From Variovorax paradoxus (GTDB lineage Bacteria > Pseudomonadota > Gammaproteobacteria > Burkholderiales > Burkholderiaceae_C): DNA of 64,000 bases. The stretch covers positions 3,644,001 through 3,708,000 of the forward strand of contig NZ_LR743507.1 in assembly GCF_902712855.1 (NCBI RefSeq). Reading direction: 5' to 3'. Shown here one piece after another: positions 19,613 to 27,397 of the stretch. A program made the position numbers and the translations under genes. The notes beneath the pieces are model-generated. The model was not told where the DNA came from, did no database searches, and was given only the letters and a program-made list of their open reading frames with translations. The number at the start of each line of letters is the position of its first letter. Position 1 is the stretch's first letter.

Positions 19613-21253
19613 TTACTGGAACGCGACGTCGCCCATGGCGATGCCGCGCGGCGATTCCGACGACGGGAGCGCATAGGAGGCGCGGCCCGAGCCGGCGTTG
19701 TGCGCCTGCGCCAGCTTGAACTGGCTCACGATGTGCGACAGGCTGCCGGCCTGTTCCTGCAACGACTGAGCAGCGGCCGAGGCTTCTTCGACCAGCGCGG
19801 CGTTCTGCTGCGTCACCTGGTCCATCTGCGTGATGGCCTGGTTGATCTGCTCGATGCCCGAGGTCTGCTCCTGGCTCGCGGCGCTGATCTCGCCCATGAT
19901 GTCGGTCACGCGCTTCACGCTGCCCACGATCTCGTCCATGGTGCGGCCCGCATCGGCCACCTGGCGGCTGCCCTCTTCCACCTTCTCGACCGAATCGCCG
20001 ATGAGGGTCTTGATTTCCTTGGCGGCGGCGGCCGAGCGTTGAGCCAGGCTGCGCACTTCCGACGCCACCACCGCGAAGCCGCGGCCCTGGTCGCCGGCGC
20101 GAGCCGCTTCCACCGCCGCGTTGAGCGCGAGGATGTTGGTCTGGAAAGCGATGCCGTCGATCACGCTGATGATGTCGACGATCTTCTTGGACGACGCATT
20201 GATCGAGCCCATGGTCTCGACCACCTGGAACACCACGCTGCCGCCGCGCACCGCCACTTCCGAGGCGGAGGTGGCCAGCTGGTTGGCCTGGCGTGCGTTG
20301 TCGGCGTTCTGCTTCACGGTGGAAGTCAGCTCCTCGATGGACGCCGCGGTTTCTTCCAGCGAGCTGGCCTGCTGCTCGGTGCGCGACGACAGGTCCTGGT
20401 TGCCGGACGCGATCTGCGTGCTGGCGGTCGACACGTTCATCACCACGCCATGCACCTGCGTCAGCGAGCCCTGCAGGGCGGCGCGCATCTGGTCGAGCGC
20501 GTGCAGCAGCAGGCCGGTCTCGTCCTTGGCGTAGCTGCGCTGGGGCACGCCGGTCAGGTCCATGTCGGCGATCGACCGGGCGATGCCCTCGGCGCTGCGT
20601 AGCGGCGCGGTGATGCTGCGTGCCAGCAGCCAGGCCAGCAGCGCACCGGCCACAAGGCTCACGGCCGAGCACACGATCAGCAGCATGCGGGTCTGCGACT
20701 GCAGGTCGTTGGCGCGGCCGGCAGCGGCGTCGAGCTGCTCGCGCTGCGTGTCCACCACCTGCTGCACGCCGGCGAGGTAGGCCACCGAGGTCGGCTGGAA
20801 CTGGGCGTCGAAGGCGCGGTTGGCACCGGCCAGGTCACCCGCCAGCTTGAGCTTGCTGACCTCCTCGCGCGAGGCCAGGTAGCTCTTGCGCAGGCCGGCG
20901 ACCTTCTCGAGCAGCGCCTTCTCCTCGGGCTTGACGAGCTTGCCCTCGATGAATTTCTGCAGCTCGTTGGTGTCCTTGATGGACTTGGCCGTGGCCGGCG
21001 CGAAGTAGTCGATCAGGCTGGCGTCGCTGCTCTTGGCAATGGCAGCGGCGCGCTGCACGCCCGAGGTGGTGTGGCGCAGCCAGTCGGAGCCGGCGCGCTC
21101 GGTCTTCACGTTGTCCTGGATCATTGCGTCGATCTCTGCGCTCAGCTGCTGCAGCTTCAGCACCGCAGCGACGCTGGTGGCCAGGAAAAGCGCCAGGATG
21201 GCGCCCAGCACGATGGCAAGGCGCTTGCCGATTGAGACATTGCTCAAGAACAT
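19613..21253 (-). CDS. Methyl-accepting chemotaxis protein
   Basis: Inner-membrane chemoreceptor of 546 residues. Helix 1 is at about residues 10-32 (LAIVLGAILALFLATSVAAV). A helical periplasmic sensor of about 155 residues of the four-helix type follows, then helix 2 at about 190-212 (MLLIVCSAVSLVAGALLAWL), a HAMP domain, and the signalling domain whose tip reads AAVEAARAGDQGRGFAVVAS then EVRSLAQRSAAAAKEIKTLI. There is no obvious C-terminal NWETF-like pentapeptide. The ATG at 21253 has GGAG eight bases before it. An exact sigma-28 promoter lies upstream, consistent with control by FliA with other motility genes. The ligand is unknown. Confidence 0.95.
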   Translation of the reverse strand: MFLSNVSIGKRLAIVLGAILALFLATSVAAVLKLQQLSAEIDAMIQDNVKTERAGSDWLRHTTSGVQRAAAIAKSSDASLIDYFAPATAKSIKDTNELQKFIEGKLVKPEEKALLEKVAGLRKSYLASREEVSKLKLAGDLAGANRAFDAQFQPTSVAYLAGVQQVVDTQREQLDAAAGRANDLQSQTRMLLIVCSAVSLVAGALLAWLLARSITAPLRSAEGIARSIADMDLTGVPQRSYAKDETGLLLHALDQMRAALQGSLTQVHGVVMNVSTASTQIASGNQDLSSRTEQQASSLEETAASIEELTSTVKQNADNARQANQLATSASEVAVRGGSVVFQVVETMGSINASSKKIVDIISVIDGIAFQTNILALNAAVEAARAGDQGRGFAVVASEVRSLAQRSAAAAKEIKTLIGDSVEKVEEGSRQVADAGRTMDEIVGSVKRVTDIMGEISAASQEQTSGIEQINQAITQMDQVTQQNAALVEEASAAAQSLQEQAGSLSHIVSQFKLAQAHNAGSGRASYALPSSESPRGIAMGDVAFQ

Positions 21254-21316
21254 GGTCGGGACTCCAGGAAATGTGAAAGCGGCGCCGCCCGCGCACGGCC
21301 GGCACCGTCGAATCTG

Positions 21317-21341
21317 AAAAAAAGCGGCCGTCGGGGCCGCT
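21317..21341 (-). terminator. Terminator-like hairpin in the 5' leader of the chemoreceptor mRNA
   Basis: Read on the minus strand, AGCGGCC and GGCCGCT form a seven-base stem with a five-base loop, directly followed by a T-run. It lies about 65 bases before the chemoreceptor start codon and just after the sigma-28 promoter, so the transcript would meet it at once. It may attenuate transcription or cap the 5' end of the mRNA. Confidence 0.6.
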
Positions 21342-21353
21342 CTCCTAGGCTGG

Positions 21354-21380
21354 TTATCGGCAGGTCCGATGAAAACTTTA
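21354..21380 (-). promoter_or_regulatory. Sigma-28 (FliA) promoter of the chemoreceptor gene
   Basis: On the minus strand TAAAGTTT (21380-21373), eleven bases, then GCCGATAA (21361-21354). This is identical to the enterobacterial sigma-28 consensus in both boxes and in spacing. It faces the chemoreceptor gene, whose start codon is about 100 bases downstream. Confidence 0.88.
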
Positions 21381-21459
21381 GGCAACTGCCGCACGCCAGC
21401 CCGGCTTTTCTTCACTTCCTAGAATTCCGGGTCCGGTGACCCGTTTCCGGCCCGCCCGC

Positions 21460-21567
21460 CTTATCCGGAATAAGCAATCAACCGTCCCGCAACCCGCATG
21501 GATGCTGGTGAATTAGCTTATCCGCATAAGGCGCGAACCAAAAAATAGTTTGTTTCCATAAGGCGCG
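21460..21567 (+). promoter_or_regulatory. CTTAT/ATAAG dyads upstream of cysI, candidate CysB-type operator
   Basis: Two inverted repeats with the same arms lie in front of cysI: CTTATCCGGAATAAG (21460-21474) and CTTATCCGCATAAG (21517-21530). In addition CATAAGGCGCG occurs twice as a direct repeat (21525-21535 and 21557-21567), 32 bases apart, close to three helical turns. An A-rich stretch at 21539-21547 separates the copies. This is a plausible site for a LysR-type sulfur regulator such as CysB; the protein is inferred. Confidence 0.5.
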
Positions 21568-21629
21568 CTTCCAGAATCCTGGCTTCTTGCTGGGGCGATG
21601 GACGCACTGCACTTCAAGACACACGCACG

Positions 21630-23408
21630 ATGTACCAATACACAGAATTCGACCGACAGTTCGTTCACCAACGGGCAGCCCAATTCCGCGACCAGCTCGA
21701 GCGCTGGCAGAAGGGCCGCCTCCACGAGGACGAGTTCCGTCCGCTGCGGCTGCAGAACGGCTGGTACGTCCAGCGCTACGCCCCGATGCTGCGTGTCGCC
21801 GTGCCGTACGGCGAGCTCTCCAGCCGCCAGCTGCGCGTGCTGGCCCGCATCGCGCGCGAATACGACGAGCCGGAAGCCGCGGTCTACAAGAAGGCCATCG
21901 AGACCCAGGGCCAGCTCGGCAGCCACAAGCTGCCCACGCACTACGCCCACTTCTCGACGCGCCAGAACGTCCAGTACAACTGGATTCCGCTGTCGAAGTC
22001 GGCCGACGTGATGGACCTGCTGGCTTCGGTCGACATGCACGGCATCCAGACCAGCGGCAACTGCATCCGCAACATCACGAGCGACGAGCGTGCCGGCATC
22101 GCGATCGACGAGATCGCCGACCCGCGCCCGTACGCGGAAATCATGCGCCAGTGGAGCACGCTGCACCCCGAGTTCGCGTTCCTGCCGCGCAAGTTCAAGA
22201 TCGCCATCACCGGCGCGACCGAAGACCGCGCCGCCACCGGCTGGCACGACGTGGGCCTCCATCTCGTGAAGAACGAAGCCGGCGAGATCGGTTTCCGCGT
22301 GCAGGTGGGCGGCGGCATGGGCCGCACGCCCATCGTCGGCACCGTGCTGCGCGAGTTCCTGCCCTGGCAGCAGATCATGAATTACCTCGAGGCGGTGATC
22401 CGTGTCTACAACCGCTATGGACGCCGCGACAACATCTACAAGGCGCGCATCAAGATCCTGGTGAAGGCCGAAGGCCAGCGCTACATCGACGATGTGGACG
22501 CCGAGTACAAGCAGATCATCGAGCACGACGGCGCGCCGCACACCATCACGCAGGAAGAATTCGACCGCGTGGCCGCCTCCTTCGTGCCGCCGACGCTGGC
22601 CACGCGCGTGCTGCAGAGCGCCGAGAAGACCGACGCAGAGCTGCGTGCCCACGCGGCCGACGACGTGCAGTTCGCCCGCTGGCTCGCGCGCAACGTGGCA
22701 CCGCACAAGAACCCTGCGCTGCGTGCCGTCACGCTGTCGTTCAAGCGCCTCAAGCAGGCGCCCGGCGACGCATCGGCCGACCAGCTCGACACGCTCGCCC
22801 AGCTGGCCGACCGCTTCTCCGCCGGCGAAGCCCGCGTGACGCACGACCAGAACGTGGTGCTGCCCTGGGTGCACGCCGAAGACCTGCACGCGCTGTGGCT
22901 CGCCGCGCGCGCTGCCGGCTTCGCAAGCGCCAACGTGCACCTGCTGACCGACATGATCGCCTGCCCCGGCGGCGACTTCTGCGCGCTGGCCAATGCGCGT
23001 TCCATTCCGATCGCCGAGGCCATCACCGAGCGCTACCAGGATCTCGACGAACTCGACGACATCGGCGAGATCGACCTGCACATCAGCGGCTGCATCAACT
23101 CGTGCGGCCATCACCACAGCGGCCACATCGGCATCCTGGGCGTCGACAAGGACGGCAAGGAGTGGTACCAGATCACCCTCGGCGGCTCCGACGGCTCCGC
23201 GCTCAGCGGCGCGCCGCAGGCCGGCAAGGTGGTCGGCCCCTCGTTCTCCGCGGCCGAAGTGCCGGGTGTGATCGAGGCCGTGCTCACCACGTACCGCGAC
23301 ACCCGCGAGAACGGCGAGAACTTCATCGACACGCTGCGCCGCGTGGGCCCGGACCCGTTCAAGGCCGCCGCCAACGGTGCGCGTTTCAAGGTGGAGGAGG
23401 CAGCATGA
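21630..23408 (+). CDS. cysI: Assimilatory sulfite reductase hemoprotein (nitrite/sulfite reductase family)
   Basis: Reduces sulfite to sulfide with six electrons on a coupled siroheme-[4Fe-4S] centre. The 592-residue protein has two ferredoxin-like half domains and two siroheme repeats. The cluster cysteines are C445 and C451 (CPGGDFC) and C488 and C492 (CINSC), followed by GHHHSGHIG. STRQNVQYNWIPLSK and SGNCIRNITSDERAG match the siroheme-binding N-terminal half. No cysJ flavoprotein is nearby. Its TGA overlaps the ATG of the DUF934 gene by four bases. Duplicated CTTAT/ATAAG dyads upstream may be the sulfur-control site. Confidence 0.95.
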   Translation: MYQYTEFDRQFVHQRAAQFRDQLERWQKGRLHEDEFRPLRLQNGWYVQRYAPMLRVAVPYGELSSRQLRVLARIAREYDEPEAAVYKKAIETQGQLGSHKLPTHYAHFSTRQNVQYNWIPLSKSADVMDLLASVDMHGIQTSGNCIRNITSDERAGIAIDEIADPRPYAEIMRQWSTLHPEFAFLPRKFKIAITGATEDRAATGWHDVGLHLVKNEAGEIGFRVQVGGGMGRTPIVGTVLREFLPWQQIMNYLEAVIRVYNRYGRRDNIYKARIKILVKAEGQRYIDDVDAEYKQIIEHDGAPHTITQEEFDRVAASFVPPTLATRVLQSAEKTDAELRAHAADDVQFARWLARNVAPHKNPALRAVTLSFKRLKQAPGDASADQLDTLAQLADRFSAGEARVTHDQNVVLPWVHAEDLHALWLAARAAGFASANVHLLTDMIACPGGDFCALANARSIPIAEAITERYQDLDELDDIGEIDLHISGCINSCGHHHSGHIGILGVDKDGKEWYQITLGGSDGSALSGAPQAGKVVGPSFSAAEVPGVIEAVLTTYRDTRENGENFIDTLRRVGPDPFKAAANGARFKVEEAA

Positions 23409-23800
23409 ACAGGACGCTCAACATCCTGGCGGCCGAAGACCACATCGACGACGGCGATCCGAAGGTGCTGCAACTGGCCAACGACGCCGACCCGCTCGCC
23501 ATCGAGGTTTGCCTCGAGGACATCGAGCGCATCGACCTGAACTTTCCGAAGTTCACCGACGGCCGCGCCTACAGCCAGGCCTTCCTGCTTCGTCGCCGTC
23601 TGGGCTTCAAGGGCGACATCCGTGCCACGGGCGACGTGCTGATCGACCAGCTGGTGCAGATGGAGCGCACCGGCTTCTCCAGCGCCGTGCTGAAGGAAGG
23701 CGTGGACGCCTCCGACGCACAGCGCCAGTTCGACCGCTTCGCGTCCTTCTACCAGGGCGACGCGGTGCAGACCGCGCCGCACTTCGTGGCCGGCAACTGA
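23405..23800 (+). CDS. DUF934 family protein, sulfite-reductase-associated
   Basis: 131-residue soluble protein of the DUF934 family, which is regularly encoded directly after cysI in proteobacteria; its biochemical role is not established as far as I know. Visible features are IEVCLEDIERIDLNFPKFTD followed by GRAYSQAFLLRRRLGFKGDI, the conserved core with a possible basic surface, and GDVLIDQLVQMERTGF. The start is fixed by the ATGA overlap with cysI. Cysteine is limited to one residue, so it is unlikely to be an iron-sulfur protein. A helper role for sulfite reductase is inferred from synteny. Confidence 0.88.
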   Translation: MNRTLNILAAEDHIDDGDPKVLQLANDADPLAIEVCLEDIERIDLNFPKFTDGRAYSQAFLLRRRLGFKGDIRATGDVLIDQLVQMERTGFSSAVLKEGVDASDAQRQFDRFASFYQGDAVQTAPHFVAGN

Positions 23801-23806
23801 GAGCGA

Positions 23807-24454
23807 ATGGAAACCACCGACATGAGCACCGCCAAGGACATCGATTTCGCACGCATCAACACCGAGCTCGGCCGCAACGCCGAGGGCTTGGTGGACTGGG
23901 CGATCGGCCTGGGCCACAAGCCGATCGTCACGACCAACTTCAGGCCGTTCGAGGCGGTGATCCTGCACATGGTGACGCGCGCGCGTCGCGACGTGCCGGT
24001 GGTCTGGATGGACAACGGCTACAACACCGAAGCCACCTACCGCTTCGCGGACGAAGTGACGAAGCAGCTGGGCCTCGACCTGCACATCTACCTTCCGCGC
24101 CGCTCGCGTGCCCACCGGGAAGCGGTCGAAGGCCCGACGCCCGCGCTCGACGACCCGCGCCACGCCGCCTTCACGGAAGAAGTGAAGCTGGAGCCCTTCG
24201 CCCGCGCGTTGCGCGAGACCGCGCCCAAGGTGTGGTTCACCGCACTGCGCGCCACCGACACGGCCGTGCGCGCGCAGATGGACCCGGTCAGCGTCAACCC
24301 CGACGGGCTGATCAAGGTCGCGCCGCTGCTTCACTGGTCGTCCAAGGACCTCTACGAGTACTGCGAGAAGCACGGCCTGCCGAACAACTTCGACTACGTG
24401 GACCCGACCAAGGGCGAAGACAACCGCGAGTGCGGCCTGCACCTCTCGCACTGA
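23807..24454 (+). CDS. cysH: Phosphoadenylyl/adenylyl-sulfate reductase
   Basis: Thioredoxin-dependent reduction of activated sulfate to sulfite. The 215-residue chain has the DxGYxxxxTY-type region as WMDNGYNTEATYRFADEVTK and ends with the catalytic cysteine motif RECGLHLSH. It lacks the additional CC...CxxC cysteines that bind a [4Fe-4S] cluster in APS reductases; the only other cysteine is in YEYCEK. The PP-loop region (TTNFRPFEAVILHM) and the arginine loop (ALRATDTAVR) are diverged from E. coli CysH. An alternative start is the ATG at 23822. It lies between DUF934 and cysD in the sulfate operon. Confidence 0.87.
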   Translation: METTDMSTAKDIDFARINTELGRNAEGLVDWAIGLGHKPIVTTNFRPFEAVILHMVTRARRDVPVVWMDNGYNTEATYRFADEVTKQLGLDLHIYLPRRSRAHREAVEGPTPALDDPRHAAFTEEVKLEPFARALRETAPKVWFTALRATDTAVRAQMDPVSVNPDGLIKVAPLLHWSSKDLYEYCEKHGLPNNFDYVDPTKGEDNRECGLHLSH

Positions 24455-24512
24455 ACCGCGCGCCGACGGCCCGCACCACGCCCACAGATTCCCGCTTTCA
24501 GCACCTCACCCG

Positions 24513-25454
24513 ATGAACGCCCGTACCGAAACCGAACTGCTGCTGCCGCCGGCGCACCTCTCCAACACGCACCTCGACGCACTGGAAGAAGAAACCATCT
24601 TCATCCTGCGCGAAGTGGCGGCCGCCTTCGAGCGCCCCACCCTGCTGTTCTCGGGCGGCAAGGACTCGCTGGTGCTGCTGAAGTGCGCGGAGAAGGCCTT
24701 CGGCGTGGGCCGCATCCCCTACCCGCTGCTGATGATCGACACGGGCCACAACTTCCCCGAAGTCACGGCCTACCGCGACCAGCGCGCCAGGGAACTGGGC
24801 GCCGAGCTGATCGTGCGCAGCGTGGAAGACTCGATGAAGCGCGGCACGGTGCGGCTGGCGCATCCGGGCGAGTCGCGCAACGCGCACCAGTCGGTGACGC
24901 TGCTCGAGGCCATCGAGGAATTCCGCTTCGACGCGCTCATCGGCGGCGCGCGCCGCGACGAGGAAAAGGCGCGCGCCAAGGAGCGCATCTTCTCGCACCG
25001 CGACAGCTTCGGCCAATGGCAGCCCAAGGACCAGCGCCCCGAACTGTGGACGCTGTTCAACACGCGCCTGGCTCCGGGCGAGCACTTCCGCGTGTTCCCG
25101 ATCTCGAACTGGACCGAACTCGACGTGTGGCAGTACATCGCCCGCGAGGAAGTCGGCCTGCCCTCGATCTACTACACGCACAAGCGCGAGGTGGTCGAGC
25201 GCCGCGGCCTGCTGGTGCCAGTGACCGGGCTGACCCCGCCGCGCGACGGCGAGACGGTGCAGGTGCGCGACGTGCGCTTTCGCACCGTGGGCGACATCAC
25301 CACGACCTGCCCGGTGGAAAGCCTGGCGGCCGATGCGGCCGACGTGGTGCTCGAGACGCTGTCGGTCGACGTCAGCGAGCGCGGCGCCACACGCATGGAC
25401 GACATGACGTCGGAAGCTTCGATGGAGAAGCGCAAGAAAGACGGGTACTTCTGA
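24513..25454 (+). CDS. cysD: Sulfate adenylyltransferase subunit 2
   Basis: Catalytic subunit of ATP sulfurylase, forming adenosine 5'-phosphosulfate from ATP and sulfate. The 313-residue protein carries the PP-loop LLFSGGKDSLVLL (about residues 44-56) and the characteristic MIDTGHNFPEV and GARRDEEKARAKER. The conserved C-terminus reads MTSEASMEKRKKDGYF. Length and ends match the family. It is followed, after intergenic repeat copy D, by the GTPase subunit cysN. Confidence 0.96.
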   Translation: MNARTETELLLPPAHLSNTHLDALEEETIFILREVAAAFERPTLLFSGGKDSLVLLKCAEKAFGVGRIPYPLLMIDTGHNFPEVTAYRDQRARELGAELIVRSVEDSMKRGTVRLAHPGESRNAHQSVTLLEAIEEFRFDALIGGARRDEEKARAKERIFSHRDSFGQWQPKDQRPELWTLFNTRLAPGEHFRVFPISNWTELDVWQYIAREEVGLPSIYYTHKREVVERRGLLVPVTGLTPPRDGETVQVRDVRFRTVGDITTTCPVESLAADAADVVLETLSVDVSERGATRMDDMTSEASMEKRKKDGYF

Positions 25455-25456
25455 CC

Positions 25457-25550
25457 CACCTCAGGGCTTTGCGCACATCGTGGCGCTGCGCCCGCCCCCT
25501 CGGGGGGCCAACACCTGCGGCCCGGCAAAGCCGGTTTCGCCGTGTTCCAT
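25457..25550 (+). repeat. Intra-operon structured repeat, copy D (cysD-cysN)
   Basis: Begins within a few bases of the cysD stop and ends 18 bases before the cysN ATG. Stem AACACC-GCGG-CCGGC / GCCGG-TCGC-CGTGTT; the distal arm is more diverged than in copies B and C. Confidence 0.82.
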
Positions 25551-25568
25551 GAATCGGAGAACCACTCA

Positions 25569-26909
25569 ATGAACGCTGCTGTCATATCCAACGCCCCGCC
25601 CACCGATGTCCATGGCGACACCGGCACCGCCCTGCGCTTCATCACCTGCGGCTCGGTCGACGACGGCAAGAGCACGCTCATCGGCCGCCTTCTGGTGGAC
25701 AGCAAGACCGTGCTGCAGGACCAGCTCGCTGGCGTGCAGCGCGGCGGCGAGACCGACCTGGCCCTGCTCACGGACGGGCTGTCGGCCGAGCGCGAACAGG
25801 GCATCACGATCGACGTGGCCTACCGCTACTTCTCGACCGCCAAGCGCAAGTTCATCATCGGCGACGCGCCGGGCCATGAGCAGTACACCCGCAACATGGT
25901 CACGGCCGCCTCGGCCGCCGACGCGGCCGTGGTGCTGGTCGACGCGACCAAGCTGGCCTGGGCCGCCGAGGTGGAAGACGGCACCGTGGTCAGGCGCGAA
26001 CTGCTGCCGCAGACGCGCCGCCATACGCTGCTGTGCCACCTGCTGCGCGTGCAGTCGATCGTGTTCGCGGTCAACAAGCTCGACGCCATCGGCGACGCCG
26101 GCCTGGCCTTCGAACGCATCTCGACCGCACTGAACGCCTTTGCCGAAGCCGCGGGCGTGAAGGTCGCGGCCATCGTGCCGATCTCCGCACTCAAGGGCTG
26201 GAACGTGGCCACGCGCCATGCCGACTGGGTCGGCTACGAAGGCCCGAGCCTGCTGGAGCTGCTCGAGGAGCTGCCAGTCACCGCGCAGGACGAGGCCGTG
26301 CCCTTCGCCTTCCCGGTGCAGTGGGTCGAGAAGTTCTCCGCCTCGGCCGACACCTCGCAGGGCCGCCGCGTGTTCTGGGGCCGCGTGGCGTCGGGCCATG
26401 TGGAGCCGGGCCAGCGCGTGACCGTGCTGCCGGGCAACCAGACCGCCACCGTGGCCCAGGTGCTGAACCACACGCGCCAGCCGCAGGCGGTGCATGCAGG
26501 CCATAGCGCCGGCATCGTGCTCGACCGCGAAGTCGACGTGTCGCGAGGCGACTGGCTGCTGGCGCCCGGCGCCTTCGAGCCGGTGCGCGAGATCAGCGCC
26601 ACAGTGGCCTGGCTGGACGACGAGCCGCTGGTCGCGGGCCGCGTGTACTGGGCGCTGCAGGGCCACCGCTGGGTCAAGGCCAAGGTCGCGCGCATCGTCG
26701 ACCGGGTGAACATCACCACGCTCGGCTCCGAGCCGGCGACGCAGCTCGAGGCCAATTCGATCGGCGACGTGGTGCTCGCGCTGCAGCAACCGCTGGCCGT
26801 GCTGCCGTTCGCGCAATCGCGGGCGCTGGGCTCGCTGGTGCTGGTCGACACGGCCTCCCACAAGACCTCCGCCGCGGTACTTGTGCAACCTTCGGCCGCA
26901 AAGGCCTAA
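25569..26909 (+). CDS. cysN: Sulfate adenylyltransferase subunit 1 (GTPase)
   Basis: GTPase subunit of ATP sulfurylase that drives APS formation. The 446-residue protein shows all G motifs: G1 GSVDDGKSTL (about residue 23), G2 around REQGITIDVAYRYF, G3 DAPGHEQY, and G4 NKLD. Beta-barrel domains follow, similar to elongation factor Tu. There is no fused APS kinase (CysC) domain, and no cysC lies nearby. The ATG at 25569 has GGAGA about eight bases before it and is preferred to a GTG inside the repeat element. The stop overlaps a possible promoter for the ferredoxin gene (TAAAAT at 26907-26912). Confidence 0.95.
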   Translation: MNAAVISNAPPTDVHGDTGTALRFITCGSVDDGKSTLIGRLLVDSKTVLQDQLAGVQRGGETDLALLTDGLSAEREQGITIDVAYRYFSTAKRKFIIGDAPGHEQYTRNMVTAASAADAAVVLVDATKLAWAAEVEDGTVVRRELLPQTRRHTLLCHLLRVQSIVFAVNKLDAIGDAGLAFERISTALNAFAEAAGVKVAAIVPISALKGWNVATRHADWVGYEGPSLLELLEELPVTAQDEAVPFAFPVQWVEKFSASADTSQGRRVFWGRVASGHVEPGQRVTVLPGNQTATVAQVLNHTRQPQAVHAGHSAGIVLDREVDVSRGDWLLAPGAFEPVREISATVAWLDDEPLVAGRVYWALQGHRWVKAKVARIVDRVNITTLGSEPATQLEANSIGDVVLALQQPLAVLPFAQSRALGSLVLVDTASHKTSAAVLVQPSAAKA

Positions 26910-26951
26910 AATCTAGGGTTTTTCCCGACCACTTCTGACGTAAAAAGACAA

Positions 26952-27281
26952 ATGACCCACGTCGTCTCCGAAGCCTGCATCCGTTGCAAATACACCGACT
27001 GCGTGGACGTTTGCCCCGTCGACTGCTTCCGCGAAGGTCCCAACATGCTGGTGATCGATCCGGACGAATGCATCGATTGCGCGGTGTGCATCCCCGAATG
27101 CCCGGTCAATGCGATCTATGCCGAGGAAGACCTGCCGGCCAACCAGATCGCCTTCATCAAGATCAATGCCGAACTGGCCCAGGCCGACGGCTGGAAGAGC
27201 ATCACCAAGCGCAAGCCCGCCCTGCCCGACCATGAAGAGTGGAAGGACAAGACGGACAAGATCGGGGAACTGGTGCGCTGA
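26952..27281 (+). CDS. fdxA: 7Fe ferredoxin
   Basis: Small cytoplasmic electron carrier with one [3Fe-4S] and one [4Fe-4S] cluster, 109 residues. The first cluster ligands are in CIRCKYTDCVDVCPVDCF and the second set in CIDCAVCIPECPV. The C-terminal extension of about 40 residues is typical of FdxA. It sits 42 bases after cysN and is followed by repeat copy E and then a ferredoxin-NADP reductase. Because cysI here has no cysJ, this ferredoxin is a candidate electron donor to sulfite reductase (inference). Confidence 0.95.
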   Translation: MTHVVSEACIRCKYTDCVDVCPVDCFREGPNMLVIDPDECIDCAVCIPECPVNAIYAEEDLPANQIAFIKINAELAQADGWKSITKRKPALPDHEEWKDKTDKIGELVR

Positions 27282-27288
27282 AGGGGTT

Positions 27289-27380
27289 CTCCCCCATGCT
27301 TCGCGCACTTCGTGTCGCCTCGCACGCCCCCTCGCCGGGGGCGATACCGGCGGCCCGGCAAAGCCGGTTTCGCGGTATCC
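27289..27380 (+). repeat. Intra-operon structured repeat, copy E (fdxA-fpr)
   Basis: Begins about seven bases after the ferredoxin stop. Its distal stem is GATACC / GGTATC where most copies have GACACC / GGTGTT: both sides changed together. The inner stem GCGG-CCGGC / GCCGG-TCGC is kept. Confidence 0.86.
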
Positions 27381-27397
27381 CTGGACTGGACGCGTAG

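Noticed and set aside
26881..26912. A promoter for fdxA inside the end of cysN (TTGTGC, TAAAAT)
   Set aside because: Spacing of 20 bases is too long and the -35 is poor; kept only as a remark in the cysN entry.
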